From Oscillospiraceae bacterium (GTDB taxonomy: Bacteria > Bacillota_A > Clostridia > Oscillospirales > CAG-272), in the NCBI GenBank assembly GCA_015064665.1, contig SVRU01000038.1, positions 1 through 25,710 on the forward strand: a DNA stretch of 25,710 nucleotides, read 5' to 3'. The notes beneath the pieces are model-generated. The model was not told the DNA's origin and did no database searches. It saw only the letters and a program-made list of their open reading frames with translations. Both the position numbers and the translations under genes were made by a program. Shown here one piece after another: positions 7,612 to 17,692 of the stretch. Position 1 is the stretch's first letter, and the number at the start of each line of letters is the position of its first letter.

Positions 7612-10600
7612 TTACTCTTCGGAATTATCCTCTGAAGCGGTCTTCATTCCTGCAAGCACAAGGCTAAGTTCAGTGAGTGAAGCAGTGTTAGTATTTACGA
7701 ATTCCATGAAATCCTCATACTGCTCAACAGCATCGATGTAATCACCGTAAGCCAAGATGTATGAGTCGTTGTCTGTGAGAGTTCCGTAAGGATGAATCTT
7801 AAGAAGGTAACCAACGTTGGTAAGAGACTTGTACAAATCTTCAAGCATCTTGGTATACGCAGTATCACGTCTGAGGCAGTTTTTAGCTGTTTCAGCATAA
7901 TCTACGATAGCATCCTTTTCGGGAGCAGTTCTTGTGTTGGTCGTTTCTGCATAATCATCGGGGTTATATGCAGTAGGTTCCCACTCGTTCATGTAAGTCC
8001 AAGAATAAGCAACGGGAGTTGTATCCTTAGTATTCTCAACAAGCTCAAATACAACAGCCATCTCAAAGAGAGTGATTCCGGTCTGCTCTACGATGAGCTT
8101 AGAGTATGCTGCGCGCGTATATTCCTTTTCACCGCTGGTAACGCCCGTGGAGGTTCCTGAAAGAAGAGGAGTATTCGCGGACTCGGATCTGAACTGGAAG
8201 TAGGGGTTCTTGCTTACTATAGTAGCTCTGAGGGTGTAGGTTTTTCCGTCAGCACCGCTGGAAACAAGGTATGCCACTCTGCCGGTATCGTCGATCGTGA
8301 TGTCAGCCTTGGTATGAGCAACCCAAGCAATCGATCCGTTGTAAACGAAGCAGAACTCATCCTGAAGAACTACGGTATTTCTGTCGTTTGTAAGAAGAAC
8401 ACCGCGCTTAGCGTAGGAAATTTCGCTTCCGCCCTTGCTTGCTACGTTATTGCGGTAAACGTCGGTATTGTTAAGTATTGCGAATGAACCGAAATCATTT
8501 TCAAATACGTCGGTTATAAATCCGCCTACGTCGGTCTTCTGTCCGTAAGGAAGCTTAGTATCGGCAAGCTTGATTATAACGTTCTGACCTTCGGTAGAAT
8601 TTCTGTAATACTTATATCTGGTTGCAGCAGCGGAAATATCGGAGATGTAGGGGTTTTCAGCGCCGAGATCAGCAATCCAGGAAATACCCTTATTCTGATA
8701 AATAAAGTTACCTGAGTCAAGCTGACCGTTTGTAGCACCGTTTGCTCCGCCCATAATACCGGTGTAAATAGCGCCGCTGTTCCAATCGGATCTTGTAACG
8801 AATCCGTCAATTGCTTCCATATAGTAGGAGAGAGCGTGCTCGGGAGCCTTTGCAACAGCCTCAGTGGGATATGAAAGAAGATCGAATACGGTTACCGTTC
8901 TTCCCTTGCTGAGCTGCTCCTGACGGGTTGCGATAAGATTATCGTCGCCGTAGTAGCTGCCAACGAAGAAGAACATATCGTTGGTAAGAGTGTAGTATTC
9001 CTTGGAATCATGGTAGTTCCAGATGTATCCGTCGGAATTTTCAATGTGAATCGAGTAGTAGCAGGTCTTGTTTACGCCCCATGCATCCATAAAGCCGTAG
9101 TCATTTCCTGCTGCGGTTTCAAGAGCTGCAACCATACGGAAGAAGCTTGAGGTTGCAACCTCCCAGTGAGCGGGAGATTCGATGTATGCGCCGTCGGGAG
9201 CATAAATATCAAGTCCGTACTGTACGAGAGACTGAATATTGCTACCGATAAGATACATTGTCTCATAGTATGCGTTTTCGGGAGCGTTCTCTGCGCCAAC
9301 GTAATCAAGAATTGCAAGAGAACCGATTATCATACCGTAAGAGCCAATCGCGTTAACGCTGTCCTTGCTTGTGTTGTAAACCGAGAGATCCGAACCGGTT
9401 CTTCCGTATTCACAAGCCTTTCCTGCAGAGGAAACGTAACCGTGATGAACGCCGTTGTTGTATATTGCCGCTGCAAGAATCTCGGTATCGAGCTCAAGCG
9501 CGGTATATTTGTTGTAAAGCCAGTCGTATGCAAGCGCATAGGATGCGGTTGCCTGTGCAATGTGAGATGCATAAGCAGGTCCCCAATGCTCCCAAGCTGC
9601 AAGAGCAGCTGCGATATCGTAAGCGAGCAATGCGTAATTTTCATTGCCGGTCATCTGATATGCAAAAGCAAGCGTTACAAGAGCGTTGGTATGTTCAACA
9701 AGCTCGCTCATCTCGCCCTTCGCATTGTAGCCGTCGGCTGTAGCGGGCTGATTGGGAACGGACTCAACCTTGAGACCTAAGTAATCGGAACCGTCTCTGT
9801 TGGCATAAGAAACGTAGAGAGTGTCCGCTTTGTTGATTATAGTCTGGATGTAGGATTTAAGAAGGTTATCGTAACCCTCGGAGCCTTCTGTAAGAGCATA
9901 CTTTGCAGCAAGCTTATCGAAGGTTGCCTGATCAGCTATAAGATAAGGACGGGCAAAGTCTTCGGTATTGGCTTCAACGTCCTCGAGAACCTTTTCACCG
10001 TTTGCAACGTATCCTGCATCAGCATCGATTCCGGATACCGTATCAAAGACGAATTTCTTCATCAAGTTAAGCATGGTATCAAGGTTTTCATCTCTGCTAA
10101 GGATAGGAGTGTTGTCAGCAAGGTTGTCGGGAGTGATATCCTCGTAAACGACTATGAGACCCATGTCGTCATAGAAGGTAAGCCAACCGGGGAAGATAAG
10201 AGGAATATCCTTAAGAGCGGCTACGAGATACTCTTCACCTGCCGAATTCTTGAGGTATCCGGGAGCGGTGCTGAGGTCAACTCTTTTGCCGTCAACGGTT
10301 GCGGTGTCACGTCCAACCGTGATGTAGGTCGTGCTTGTTCCCGTTGTGATGTCGTAAGACATGTTATCGGGGTGAGCGTAAGAGGGGAAACCAATGTAGT
10401 CGATAATAAGCTTAAGAGGAACGAATATATCGTCGCCGATTTTTACGGGAGCGCCGTATGCATCGTTGTAAAGCTCGCTCTCAGCGTTGTTAACGAGAGA
10501 ATACTTTGAGTTTTTAACGAGCGCATAATCAACGCCGACCTTCATTGCGAGAGTGGACTCGAGAACCTGGTCCTTTGTTTTTGAGAATGAACCCTCGATA

Positions 10601-11466
10601 ATTTCAACGGTTTTCTCCTCGCCCATGTCAACGTTCTTACCGTAATCGGTAGGATCGAGGTCTATAATGCAGGGAACGCCGTGATAAATCTTGAGATTAT
10701 CGATACAGAAGCTCATGCCGAGAGATTCAGCGCTCTTATTATTAGATCTCGCCGTAAGAGCGGGAATAGCGAAGGTAAGAGTCTTCATACCCATATCGCC
10801 GGGAATCTCGTAAGGCATATCGAATACAACCTCCTGGCTATATCCGTTTCCGAGACCGTAACCTATATGCAACGTGCAGTAAAGGTTTTCTTCAAGCCAG
10901 TTGAAAACGAAGCCGAGGTTAATCCAGCTGTTGCCGAGATAACCGATATTAAGAGGTGTTTCGCTAAGCGGGAATGCTATCAGGTTGCCATCCTTGTCAA
11001 CGTCAAGGATTTTAACGAGAGAGCCGTTAGTCGTGGTAGCCATCTGAAGAATGGTACCGAGATTTGCAAGGTCATCAGCCTTGATAGAGAATTCAACAAT
11101 AGTTGCTTTGGTGTCGATCTTAAGCGAGTGAGTTACCGCAAGAGCACCGAAATCCGTTATTAACGAGGTTGCTTTGTCACCGGCAACTTCCAAACGGGTG
11201 AAATAGTTATAATTTCCTAAAAGGTCTTCTTCGTAGTCTATTGTAATGTTGTTACCGTTAGGTGTAAAGGTTGTAAAACCGTTACCGGGACCCCAACCTT
11301 CATCGAAGGTTCTGTTAGTAAAGATCTGAAGGAGGTCGGTATTTACTTCCTCTTCGGTTGTGTTGCCGCCTTCGGTATTCTCCGCGAAGGAGAATACCGA
11401 GAATGCAGCTACAAGGAAGGAGAATACGAGAAGAGATGAAATCAATTTAACAAACTTACTTTTCAT
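7612..11466 (-). CDS. Secreted multidomain protein: jelly-roll, copper-amine-oxidase-N-like and heparinase II/III-like lyase domains
   Basis: A 1284-aa protein with a Sec signal peptide (hydrophobic residues about 8-28, likely cleavage after SFA at 28). Residues about 50-265 look like a beta jelly-roll (LamG/CBM-like) ending in DNLKIYHG. Residues about 335-445 resemble a copper-amine-oxidase N-terminal-like domain (GDDIFVPLKLIIDYIG, then TVDGKRVDLS and FYDDMGLIVV), common in surface proteins of Clostridia. Residues about 585-870 form an alpha/alpha toroid-like region (WEHWGPAYASH, AYDWLY, APDGAYIESPAHW), and from about 885 a beta-sandwich contains LDSGNFIYQNKGISW and IADLG, as in heparinase II/III-like lyases. 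The histidine I expect before LDxGxF is Asn here. The tail (about 1195-1284) is helical. There is no LPXTG, S-layer or C-terminal membrane anchor. It follows the 2027-aa gene by 16 nt with a GGGAGG site. Polysaccharide lyase or binding protein is inferred. Confidence 0.6.
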   Translation of the reverse strand: MKSKFVKLISSLLVFSFLVAAFSVFSFAENTEGGNTTEEEVNTDLLQIFTNRTFDEGWGPGNGFTTFTPNGNNITIDYEEDLLGNYNYFTRLEVAGDKATSLITDFGALAVTHSLKIDTKATIVEFSIKADDLANLGTILQMATTTNGSLVKILDVDKDGNLIAFPLSETPLNIGYLGNSWINLGFVFNWLEENLYCTLHIGYGLGNGYSQEVVFDMPYEIPGDMGMKTLTFAIPALTARSNNKSAESLGMSFCIDNLKIYHGVPCIIDLDPTDYGKNVDMGEEKTVEIIEGSFSKTKDQVLESTLAMKVGVDYALVKNSKYSLVNNAESELYNDAYGAPVKIGDDIFVPLKLIIDYIGFPSYAHPDNMSYDITTGTSTTYITVGRDTATVDGKRVDLSTAPGYLKNSAGEEYLVAALKDIPLIFPGWLTFYDDMGLIVVYEDITPDNLADNTPILSRDENLDTMLNLMKKFVFDTVSGIDADAGYVANGEKVLEDVEANTEDFARPYLIADQATFDKLAAKYALTEGSEGYDNLLKSYIQTIINKADTLYVSYANRDGSDYLGLKVESVPNQPATADGYNAKGEMSELVEHTNALVTLAFAYQMTGNENYALLAYDIAAALAAWEHWGPAYASHIAQATASYALAYDWLYNKYTALELDTEILAAAIYNNGVHHGYVSSAGKACEYGRTGSDLSVYNTSKDSVNAIGSYGMIIGSLAILDYVGAENAPENAYYETMYLIGSNIQSLVQYGLDIYAPDGAYIESPAHWEVATSSFFRMVAALETAAGNDYGFMDAWGVNKTCYYSIHIENSDGYIWNYHDSKEYYTLTNDMFFFVGSYYGDDNLIATRQEQLSKGRTVTVFDLLSYPTEAVAKAPEHALSYYMEAIDGFVTRSDWNSGAIYTGIMGGANGATNGQLDSGNFIYQNKGISWIADLGAENPYISDISAAATRYKYYRNSTEGQNVIIKLADTKLPYGQKTDVGGFITDVFENDFGSFAILNNTDVYRNNVASKGGSEISYAKRGVLLTNDRNTVVLQDEFCFVYNGSIAWVAHTKADITIDDTGRVAYLVSSGADGKTYTLRATIVSKNPYFQFRSESANTPLLSGTSTGVTSGEKEYTRAAYSKLIVEQTGITLFEMAVVFELVENTKDTTPVAYSWTYMNEWEPTAYNPDDYAETTNTRTAPEKDAIVDYAETAKNCLRRDTAYTKMLEDLYKSLTNVGYLLKIHPYGTLTDNDSYILAYGDYIDAVEQYEDFMEFVNTNTASLTELSLVLAGMKTASEDNSEE

Positions 11467-11482
11467 TATTATATTTCCTCCC

Positions 11483-14400
11483 TTAATTACCCATCATTCT
11501 GTCAAGCACAGCCAAAACTGCAGCAGGCATGCTGTTAGCTCTGAGTGAGCAAACAACGCCTGACATCTCCGCCATATCGGAAAGAGCGGGATTAATCGTT
11601 TCGGTGTAGCTTGCGAGTACGCTGTTATATTTAGTAAGTGCTTCGGATACACCGGCGATTCCGGTATCAATCTTATCTAAGTAGTTAGCACATTTTACGA
11701 GAGCACGGAACTGCTGAGCCTGACGAGCGGATGCGCTGAGCTCCTTAACCTGCGCTATGAAGAGTGCGCTGTTGCTCTCCCAATCGATAATCATATTCTT
11801 GTACTGCTCGAAGATTTCAACTGCAGCAGCTGCTTCCTCGGAATCGATGTTCATGCTGTAGTAGTACTTAGAAATTGCTTCTTCATAAAGAGGTTTAAGC
11901 TCGGTGTAGGTTACGTAGGACTGCATCTTATCTACAAGTCCGATGAATGCCTGAGTGTTAGCCTCAAGAACTTCCTCGTAGTCTACCATGTAGCTTTCAA
12001 GCTCTGATTTGTAAATCTGAAGTGCATAGTAATACTGAATTGCGTCCTGAGTGGACATATCAATATTATATTCTGCAATGTAGTTATCAAGGAATGTGCA
12101 GATACCTGCTTTTTCAATGTAGGACGTAGTCAAAGCGTATTCATCAAGCTTTTCCTTAATAACGGCAAGCTGCTTAACCTTACGGATTTCAGCAAGCTCA
12201 GCGTCAAGCTTATCAGCAAGAGTGATTGCGTCGATAACGCCGTCTACGCTTCCGTCATATGCAGATGCAAGAACTATTCCGCGGACAACGCCGAGATAGC
12301 TTTCAGCGTAATCGTAGTTTGCCTTTGCCTTCTCAGCAAGAGCTGCATAGAATGCATCGCTGTTCTCGTAGTCGTTTTCGTCGCCTGCGAGCTTCTTAAT
12401 GAAGTCTACGGCGTCAATAATCTTGGTGGAGTTTTCCTTATAGGACTGCTTCATTACGCGGTAAGGAATGTATTCGTGGCAGTAAGCCTCGAAGGTAACC
12501 TCAGAGAGATATTTTGTAACGTCCGCTTCAGCCTTCATTGAAGTTACGAAGGTCGTACAGATAGGATCCTTTTCAGCCGCGATCATATTGCTTTCAATAT
12601 CGAGAGCGCAGAGCTCGTAATACTGAAGGAACAGTTCAAGATGTCTTGTAAGAGATGCCATAGAGGTAGCTCTCTGGAATCTTGTAAGATGAGTTGTTGC
12701 CGCCGTAAGATTTGTGAACCAAACCTGCTTAGCCTTAACAGCGATAAGAAGCTCGGAAACAGCCTTAAATCTTTCGCCTACCATGTACTGACGGTTTGTG
12801 TTGATGAAGGTTTCAACGGTTGTAACCGTCTTAACGTGAGTCGAAATGTTTTTAGAGGTGATAACGCTGAGGTCAAGCGATGCCGCCTTGGTTTCAAGCT
12901 CGGTAAGATACTTGTCGCAAAGAATAGCAACGAGAGGCGCGGTATCAAATGCATCAAAGAGAAGCTTTTGTTCATTTACTGCAGCAGATGCAGCCTCTTT
13001 ATAGGTTGCAGCCGCGTAATAGAGATCCATACGAGCCTGTACGGTGAATTCCTCGTTGTAAATAGCTTCAACGTATGCCTTGAAGAGCTCGTCGGTACCT
13101 ATCGACTCAGCCTTATCAAGATTGCGGTACATGGTGCCGGAGTAAACGTTAAGGTTATCGTAGCAGGTCAAGGTAGCCGCGCTTGAGGACTTAGGCTGCA
13201 TACGAACAGCCGATACTGCACCAAGCTTATCGAGGTTCATAATACCGAGAGATGCATAGTTAACGAAAAGCTCTACGGTTGCTTCCTTATAGTTTGCAAC
13301 AACAGTTATGTGAACCCACTGTTCAGGACCAATCGTAATCTGTTCGGAAACGTTCATCTGATAGTTTGAATACTGCTCGTCGCCGTACTGGAGCGCTCCG
13401 CCCAAGAATTCAACTACGTTAACGAGTCCGTTAGCAGTTACGAGATAGAGGTCGAAATCAAGACTCGTGGGAGCCATAAGATCGAAGTCTGCTACAAGAC
13501 CGATACCGCCTTCAGCAGTATTAATGTCGAGGTAGCACTCGTTACTTGCGGCAACGCTCATCTGAGCGTACTTGTTTTCGCCCTCGCCAACTATGGAGAT
13601 GGTACCCTTAGTGGTATTCATCGAGGTCTTATAAAGAACTGAATCCTGATGATCGAATTTAGCGAATACGGGGTAAGCGTACTGAAGATTGGGAACGTTA
13701 GACTCAAGCTCTTCAATCTTCGCTTCGGTATCAGCGGTTATCTGAGCCAAAATGGTTTCAAGCTTGCCGGTAAGAGCGGTGCTCTTATCAGCGGTATCAA
13801 ACTTATGCTCGTTAGCGTATTTTACAAGATTTTCGAGTGCAAAGAAGATTGCGCTTGAATCATTTGCAAAATCAACGTTTGCAACGAGTGCTCCAAACTC
13901 GCTGAGAGAACCGTCCGCTTCAGCAGCTGCTGCAGTGCCGGCGGTAAGAGCAAGACCGAATTTTGCATTGTAGATATCTACAAGCTCCTTCGGGAAGTTG
14001 CCTATAACGAGATACTCGCCGATCGCCTTAATATCGCGCACCTTTGTTGCAAGGTCAGCCGATTCAAGTTCTTTATCAAGCTTGTTGATAAATTCTTCAA
14101 ATGCAAACTTGATAGTGTTGGAAACGAGCATGGAATCGTTAAATGCTTTAAGTCCGTTTGCTGCGATATACTTTTCAATCTTACCTGCAAGCATCTTCTG
14201 ATATGCAAGCTTAGTTTCGTCGGAGAAGGAGTCGTAAGACGTAAGCATCTGCTCAACGGCGGTAAAGTGAACGATATCGATAAAGGACTGAATAGTGTTA
14301 TATCTGCTGTAGTATATGTTATCGGATGCAGCGAGAAGGTTGCTATCTATCGGATTTCCTTCAAGATGAGCAGCAATCTGGTCAGCGACAACGATAAAGT

Positions 14401-17400
14401 TTGCAAGAGACGTATCGATAAGAGCCTTGTATTCAAGGTTGAGTCTGCTGCAAATACCAGCGTAGGACTGCTGAATGTCAGCAAGGTAAGCAACGGATTC
14501 TGCCATTACCTTGATCTTCGCAACTGCTTCGCCCTTTGCTGCAAGAGTGTCGGCAGCTTCGAACAATGCAACGTTTGCTTCTGCGAGAGCATCCTTTGCA
14601 AGAGCAAATCTTCCGATTACAGATGCAAAGCTTTCAACACCGAAGTCAACAGGCTGCGGACCGTCAACGCCTTCTATAGCGCAGAGAATTACGTATGCTA
14701 CCGAGAAGTACTCAAAATCACCGGTCTCATCGTAAAGGTCGAGAGCAAGGTTAATACGTGCAACGTATTTGCTGAATCCTGCGGGAGTAGCGTACTCAAC
14801 TGCAAGAACGCTTTCAGTTACGGACTCTACGTATTCGTCAAAATCAGTTGCAACGAATGCTTCATAAGCTTCATTATATTTATTTATAAGAGTTGTAGAG
14901 AAGGGACAGTAGTCGAGGTATGCATATACGGTGCCGAGATTAGCAGCTACCGTGTCGAGAGAGCCTTCAGCTTCAATCATAGCAAGCAATTCAGCTTCAA
15001 CTGCTGCGGCAACTCTTGCAGCCTCTGCAGCTATAAGCTCGTAGCTTGCGCTGAGCTTAAGCTCGGTCGAATCATAGCGAGCCTCGTCGAAGAACATGAA
15101 GAATATTGCGTTGATTTCAAGTCTTTCTTCAAGAGTCTTCGTCTTGTCAAACATCACTCCAAGCTCAAGGAACGCCTCGGCAAGAGACTGATACTTAACG
15201 TTTTTGATATCTTCGGTTATATCAGCAACTTCGGTTCCAAGCGCTGCGATAGCATCGCAAACCGCATTTACAACGTGTTCGTTGTTTATATAGGTTGCAT
15301 AGTCGATAAAGCCGTTAATCTCATCAGCGTAATCAACGTCGGTCTCGTTAGCAAGTATAATAGGAAGATTAGCCTTTATATCGTTGCCGAGCTTTTTGAA
15401 CGCAGCGTCCATGTTAGCCATGCAATTGCTGTATTCGGGATCGGTTACGTCAAAGAGCACATTGCTGTATTCAACAAGGCACGCGCCGTAAAAATAGATT
15501 ATCTCAAAATCTACTTCCTTAGCAATAGCGTCTGTGTAGAAATAAATTTCATCGTAAACGGAAACAATATAGAGTTCAAACAAAAGCTCGAGGTCATCGC
15601 CTGCCACCACTTTAGCAACTGCGTTATACTTGGAGATTTCGCTGTAAGCAACAGGAGTCGACTCAAGATACACCTTTACGCCCTTAAGAGCCTCAAGCTG
15701 TTTTTCAGCAGTTTCAGCCGCCGCTACCGCCTCAAGCATAGCGTCAACAACCTTGACGCGCGCGGTAGAATAATATTGAACTAATTCGCTATTTGCTTCA
15801 ACGTCAATTCCGTTACCCATTATGTAGCTGTAAAGCTTTGCAAGCTCAGTCTTCATATTTTCAAGAAGAGCAGCCTTTGCACCGGCTTCAGCTGCGTCAT
15901 ACTTGTCGCATGCGCTCTGAAGCTTTGCAAGCATATCGTTGAGAACTGTAGAAACAGACGTAGGAGCTGTTACTTCGGGAGCGGTGTAGGTAGGAAGAGC
16001 TTTTCTTTCAGCCAAAGCGTCAACCAAAGCCGCGGTCTTCTCATAAATTTCGGTATAAGCCGCAGCGTACATATCCGTAACGCTCTCGCAAAGAGGAACT
16101 TCATTTATAAACAAACCAAAATCGTAGAGAGCCACGAACTTATCGCTCATAGTCTCGGCGTCCTCAATAGCGTTAGCGTACGTATCCTTAACGTATGCCT
16201 CACAGAGTGCAACGTATTTTTCAATTGCAGCTGCGTAACCCTCGGTCGTGGGATCAAAGTTGCCCGCGCATACAAAAGAACCTACGTATTGATAAAGTTT
16301 AACTATACTTTCAGTAATATCTTCGCCTGCCTCATAAGCCGTTTCAGCAGCATCGATAGCTGCAACGAATTCAGCAAAGTCGGTTCTGTACTGAACGGTA
16401 GGAATTACAGCCTCGATAGCCGAAAGCTGTTCAACCAATTCCGCAACCTCGGCAATCTGACCAACGAATTCATCACGATACTCGTTGTATGCTTTTACAA
16501 CCTTCTCGGATATCTGCGTATCTGCAAGATATTCATAGAATGAAGAAAATGCATCGATCTTATCGGAAATAGACTCGCACTTAGCAAGCTCTTCAACGAA
16601 TTTGTCGGTAAGAATATCGCCAAGCTCGTTATATTTGACGATAAACTCAAGGTATGCCGCCGAGGTAGGCATTACAGGATTTTCGATTAGATATTCGTAA
16701 GTATCTGCAAGCGATGCCTTGAGTTCCTCAAACGAGGTCGCAGCACCAAGACCCTTTATAAGCTGAGCCGCAGCGGCAACGTCGCCCGTGTAAACCGCAG
16801 AGGGTTCCACTGCCTCACCCTTTTCAATGGGATTGCCGATGTAGTCGACAAAAATCTTTGCAGCAGCAAGAACGTCGTAATAATCAGCAGTTCCGGCAGT
16901 TTCGCTTTCACCCATTCCGTAAAGGACTGCCATAAGAGAACTTGCGATATCAACGCTTGTCTTGTTAACGTCAAGCTCAAAATCAGAATAGGTGTACAAT
17001 TCTTCTTCATCACTTGCGTAAACAAGCTTTTGATCCTGCTCTGAGCAGATACCGGGACATCTGTGCACGTCGGTTATACCGTTGAGGAATTCCTCTGCGG
17101 TAAAGTCGCGGTATTTTCCGCAACCGTCGTTAACGCACTTAAATCCGTGGTAGTACGCAACATCGTCAGTACTGTCGCATATCACCGGCGCCGATGCAAC
17201 GTATGCGTAAACGTCTGCAAGAGCCTCTGACTTAGCAGTCATGGTCGAGCAGTTTGCAACCGCATCGTAAAGTGAACATGCAACCTTAAAGGTCATCTGG
17301 TTATAATGATCTTTAATCTCATTATATCCGTCTTCATTAGGGTCAACCGTAAGAAGATACGTGTAGAGCGCTTTGAGAGGCTCAACCTTAGCAGCTTCCG

Positions 17401-17566
17401 GAGTTGATCCCGCCTCCGATTTTGCAGCTATTGCATCATTAAGCAAAACCTTAGCGTCGCTAACCGTACCTGCATACGCGCCTTCAGCAACGGCAACGGT
17501 AACGGCTGCGGACACTACAAGTGCCACTAAAACCAGAGTCATAAGGATTTTTTTCAGGTTTTTCAT
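11483..17566 (-). CDS. Giant secreted helical-repeat protein with an internal jelly-roll domain
   Basis: A 2027-aa protein whose function I do not recognise. The signal peptide is clear (KNLKK, hydrophobic 8-26, probable cleavage after AVA near 27). The rest is mostly acidic, Ala/Glu/Tyr-rich helix arranged as degenerate units of roughly 75-90 aa. Each unit is marked by an aLxxhYxYL-xxxP-type turn and a later YNE/YxxA helix, for example YTYLLTVDP (68-76), YAYVASAP (120-127), YEYLIENPV, YEYLADTQ, YSYIMGNG and YAYLDYCP. Near the N-terminus a cysteine group (C144, C149, C170, C174) breaks the pattern. Residues about 1304-1477 form a beta-rich jelly-roll ending in DNLNVYSG, like the first domain of the 1284-aa partner. 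There is no wall-sorting motif or C-terminal membrane helix. It heads the two-gene operon. Role inferred: extracellular scaffold, adhesin or polysaccharide-binding protein. Confidence 0.7.
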   Translation of the reverse strand: MKNLKKILMTLVLVALVVSAAVTVAVAEGAYAGTVSDAKVLLNDAIAAKSEAGSTPEAAKVEPLKALYTYLLTVDPNEDGYNEIKDHYNQMTFKVACSLYDAVANCSTMTAKSEALADVYAYVASAPVICDSTDDVAYYHGFKCVNDGCGKYRDFTAEEFLNGITDVHRCPGICSEQDQKLVYASDEEELYTYSDFELDVNKTSVDIASSLMAVLYGMGESETAGTADYYDVLAAAKIFVDYIGNPIEKGEAVEPSAVYTGDVAAAAQLIKGLGAATSFEELKASLADTYEYLIENPVMPTSAAYLEFIVKYNELGDILTDKFVEELAKCESISDKIDAFSSFYEYLADTQISEKVVKAYNEYRDEFVGQIAEVAELVEQLSAIEAVIPTVQYRTDFAEFVAAIDAAETAYEAGEDITESIVKLYQYVGSFVCAGNFDPTTEGYAAAIEKYVALCEAYVKDTYANAIEDAETMSDKFVALYDFGLFINEVPLCESVTDMYAAAYTEIYEKTAALVDALAERKALPTYTAPEVTAPTSVSTVLNDMLAKLQSACDKYDAAEAGAKAALLENMKTELAKLYSYIMGNGIDVEANSELVQYYSTARVKVVDAMLEAVAAAETAEKQLEALKGVKVYLESTPVAYSEISKYNAVAKVVAGDDLELLFELYIVSVYDEIYFYTDAIAKEVDFEIIYFYGACLVEYSNVLFDVTDPEYSNCMANMDAAFKKLGNDIKANLPIILANETDVDYADEINGFIDYATYINNEHVVNAVCDAIAALGTEVADITEDIKNVKYQSLAEAFLELGVMFDKTKTLEERLEINAIFFMFFDEARYDSTELKLSASYELIAAEAARVAAAVEAELLAMIEAEGSLDTVAANLGTVYAYLDYCPFSTTLINKYNEAYEAFVATDFDEYVESVTESVLAVEYATPAGFSKYVARINLALDLYDETGDFEYFSVAYVILCAIEGVDGPQPVDFGVESFASVIGRFALAKDALAEANVALFEAADTLAAKGEAVAKIKVMAESVAYLADIQQSYAGICSRLNLEYKALIDTSLANFIVVADQIAAHLEGNPIDSNLLAASDNIYYSRYNTIQSFIDIVHFTAVEQMLTSYDSFSDETKLAYQKMLAGKIEKYIAANGLKAFNDSMLVSNTIKFAFEEFINKLDKELESADLATKVRDIKAIGEYLVIGNFPKELVDIYNAKFGLALTAGTAAAAEADGSLSEFGALVANVDFANDSSAIFFALENLVKYANEHKFDTADKSTALTGKLETILAQITADTEAKIEELESNVPNLQYAYPVFAKFDHQDSVLYKTSMNTTKGTISIVGEGENKYAQMSVAASNECYLDINTAEGGIGLVADFDLMAPTSLDFDLYLVTANGLVNVVEFLGGALQYGDEQYSNYQMNVSEQITIGPEQWVHITVVANYKEATVELFVNYASLGIMNLDKLGAVSAVRMQPKSSSAATLTCYDNLNVYSGTMYRNLDKAESIGTDELFKAYVEAIYNEEFTVQARMDLYYAAATYKEAASAAVNEQKLLFDAFDTAPLVAILCDKYLTELETKAASLDLSVITSKNISTHVKTVTTVETFINTNRQYMVGERFKAVSELLIAVKAKQVWFTNLTAATTHLTRFQRATSMASLTRHLELFLQYYELCALDIESNMIAAEKDPICTTFVTSMKAEADVTKYLSEVTFEAYCHEYIPYRVMKQSYKENSTKIIDAVDFIKKLAGDENDYENSDAFYAALAEKAKANYDYAESYLGVVRGIVLASAYDGSVDGVIDAITLADKLDAELAEIRKVKQLAVIKEKLDEYALTTSYIEKAGICTFLDNYIAEYNIDMSTQDAIQYYYALQIYKSELESYMVDYEEVLEANTQAFIGLVDKMQSYVTYTELKPLYEEAISKYYYSMNIDSEEAAAAVEIFEQYKNMIIDWESNSALFIAQVKELSASARQAQQFRALVKCANYLDKIDTGIAGVSEALTKYNSVLASYTETINPALSDMAEMSGVVCSLRANSMPAAVLAVLDRMMGN

Positions 17567-17611
17567 GCTATTCTCCTTAGTAAAAAAATTCTATAAAATT
17601 CAGGTGAGTCT

Positions 17612-17641
17612 ATTATATCATAAATATACGTAAGAATTCAA
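17612..17641 (-). promoter_or_regulatory. Sigma-A promoter of the 2027/1284-aa operon
   Basis: TTGAAT (17641-17636) and TATAAT (17617-17612) are 18 nt apart on the minus strand. The leader is about 40 nt and ends with AAGGAG, 6 nt before the ATG. Confidence 0.72.
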
Positions 17642-17692
17642 CACTTTTACGCAAATTTAGGTATTTTGACTATTTTTTTCTCCGTTTTACAC

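Noticed and set aside
14267..15784. A 505-codon open frame on the plus strand.
   Set aside because: It is antisense to the 2027-aa gene. Long open antisense frames are expected from that gene's biased codon use; it has no signal, no domain-like pattern and no ribosome binding site that stands out.
7612..17566. Sortase, S-layer or C-terminal membrane anchors on the two giant secreted proteins.
   Set aside because: Both C-termini were inspected; there is no LPXTG-like motif with hydrophobic tail and positive charges, no SLH-like repeats, and no final membrane helix.
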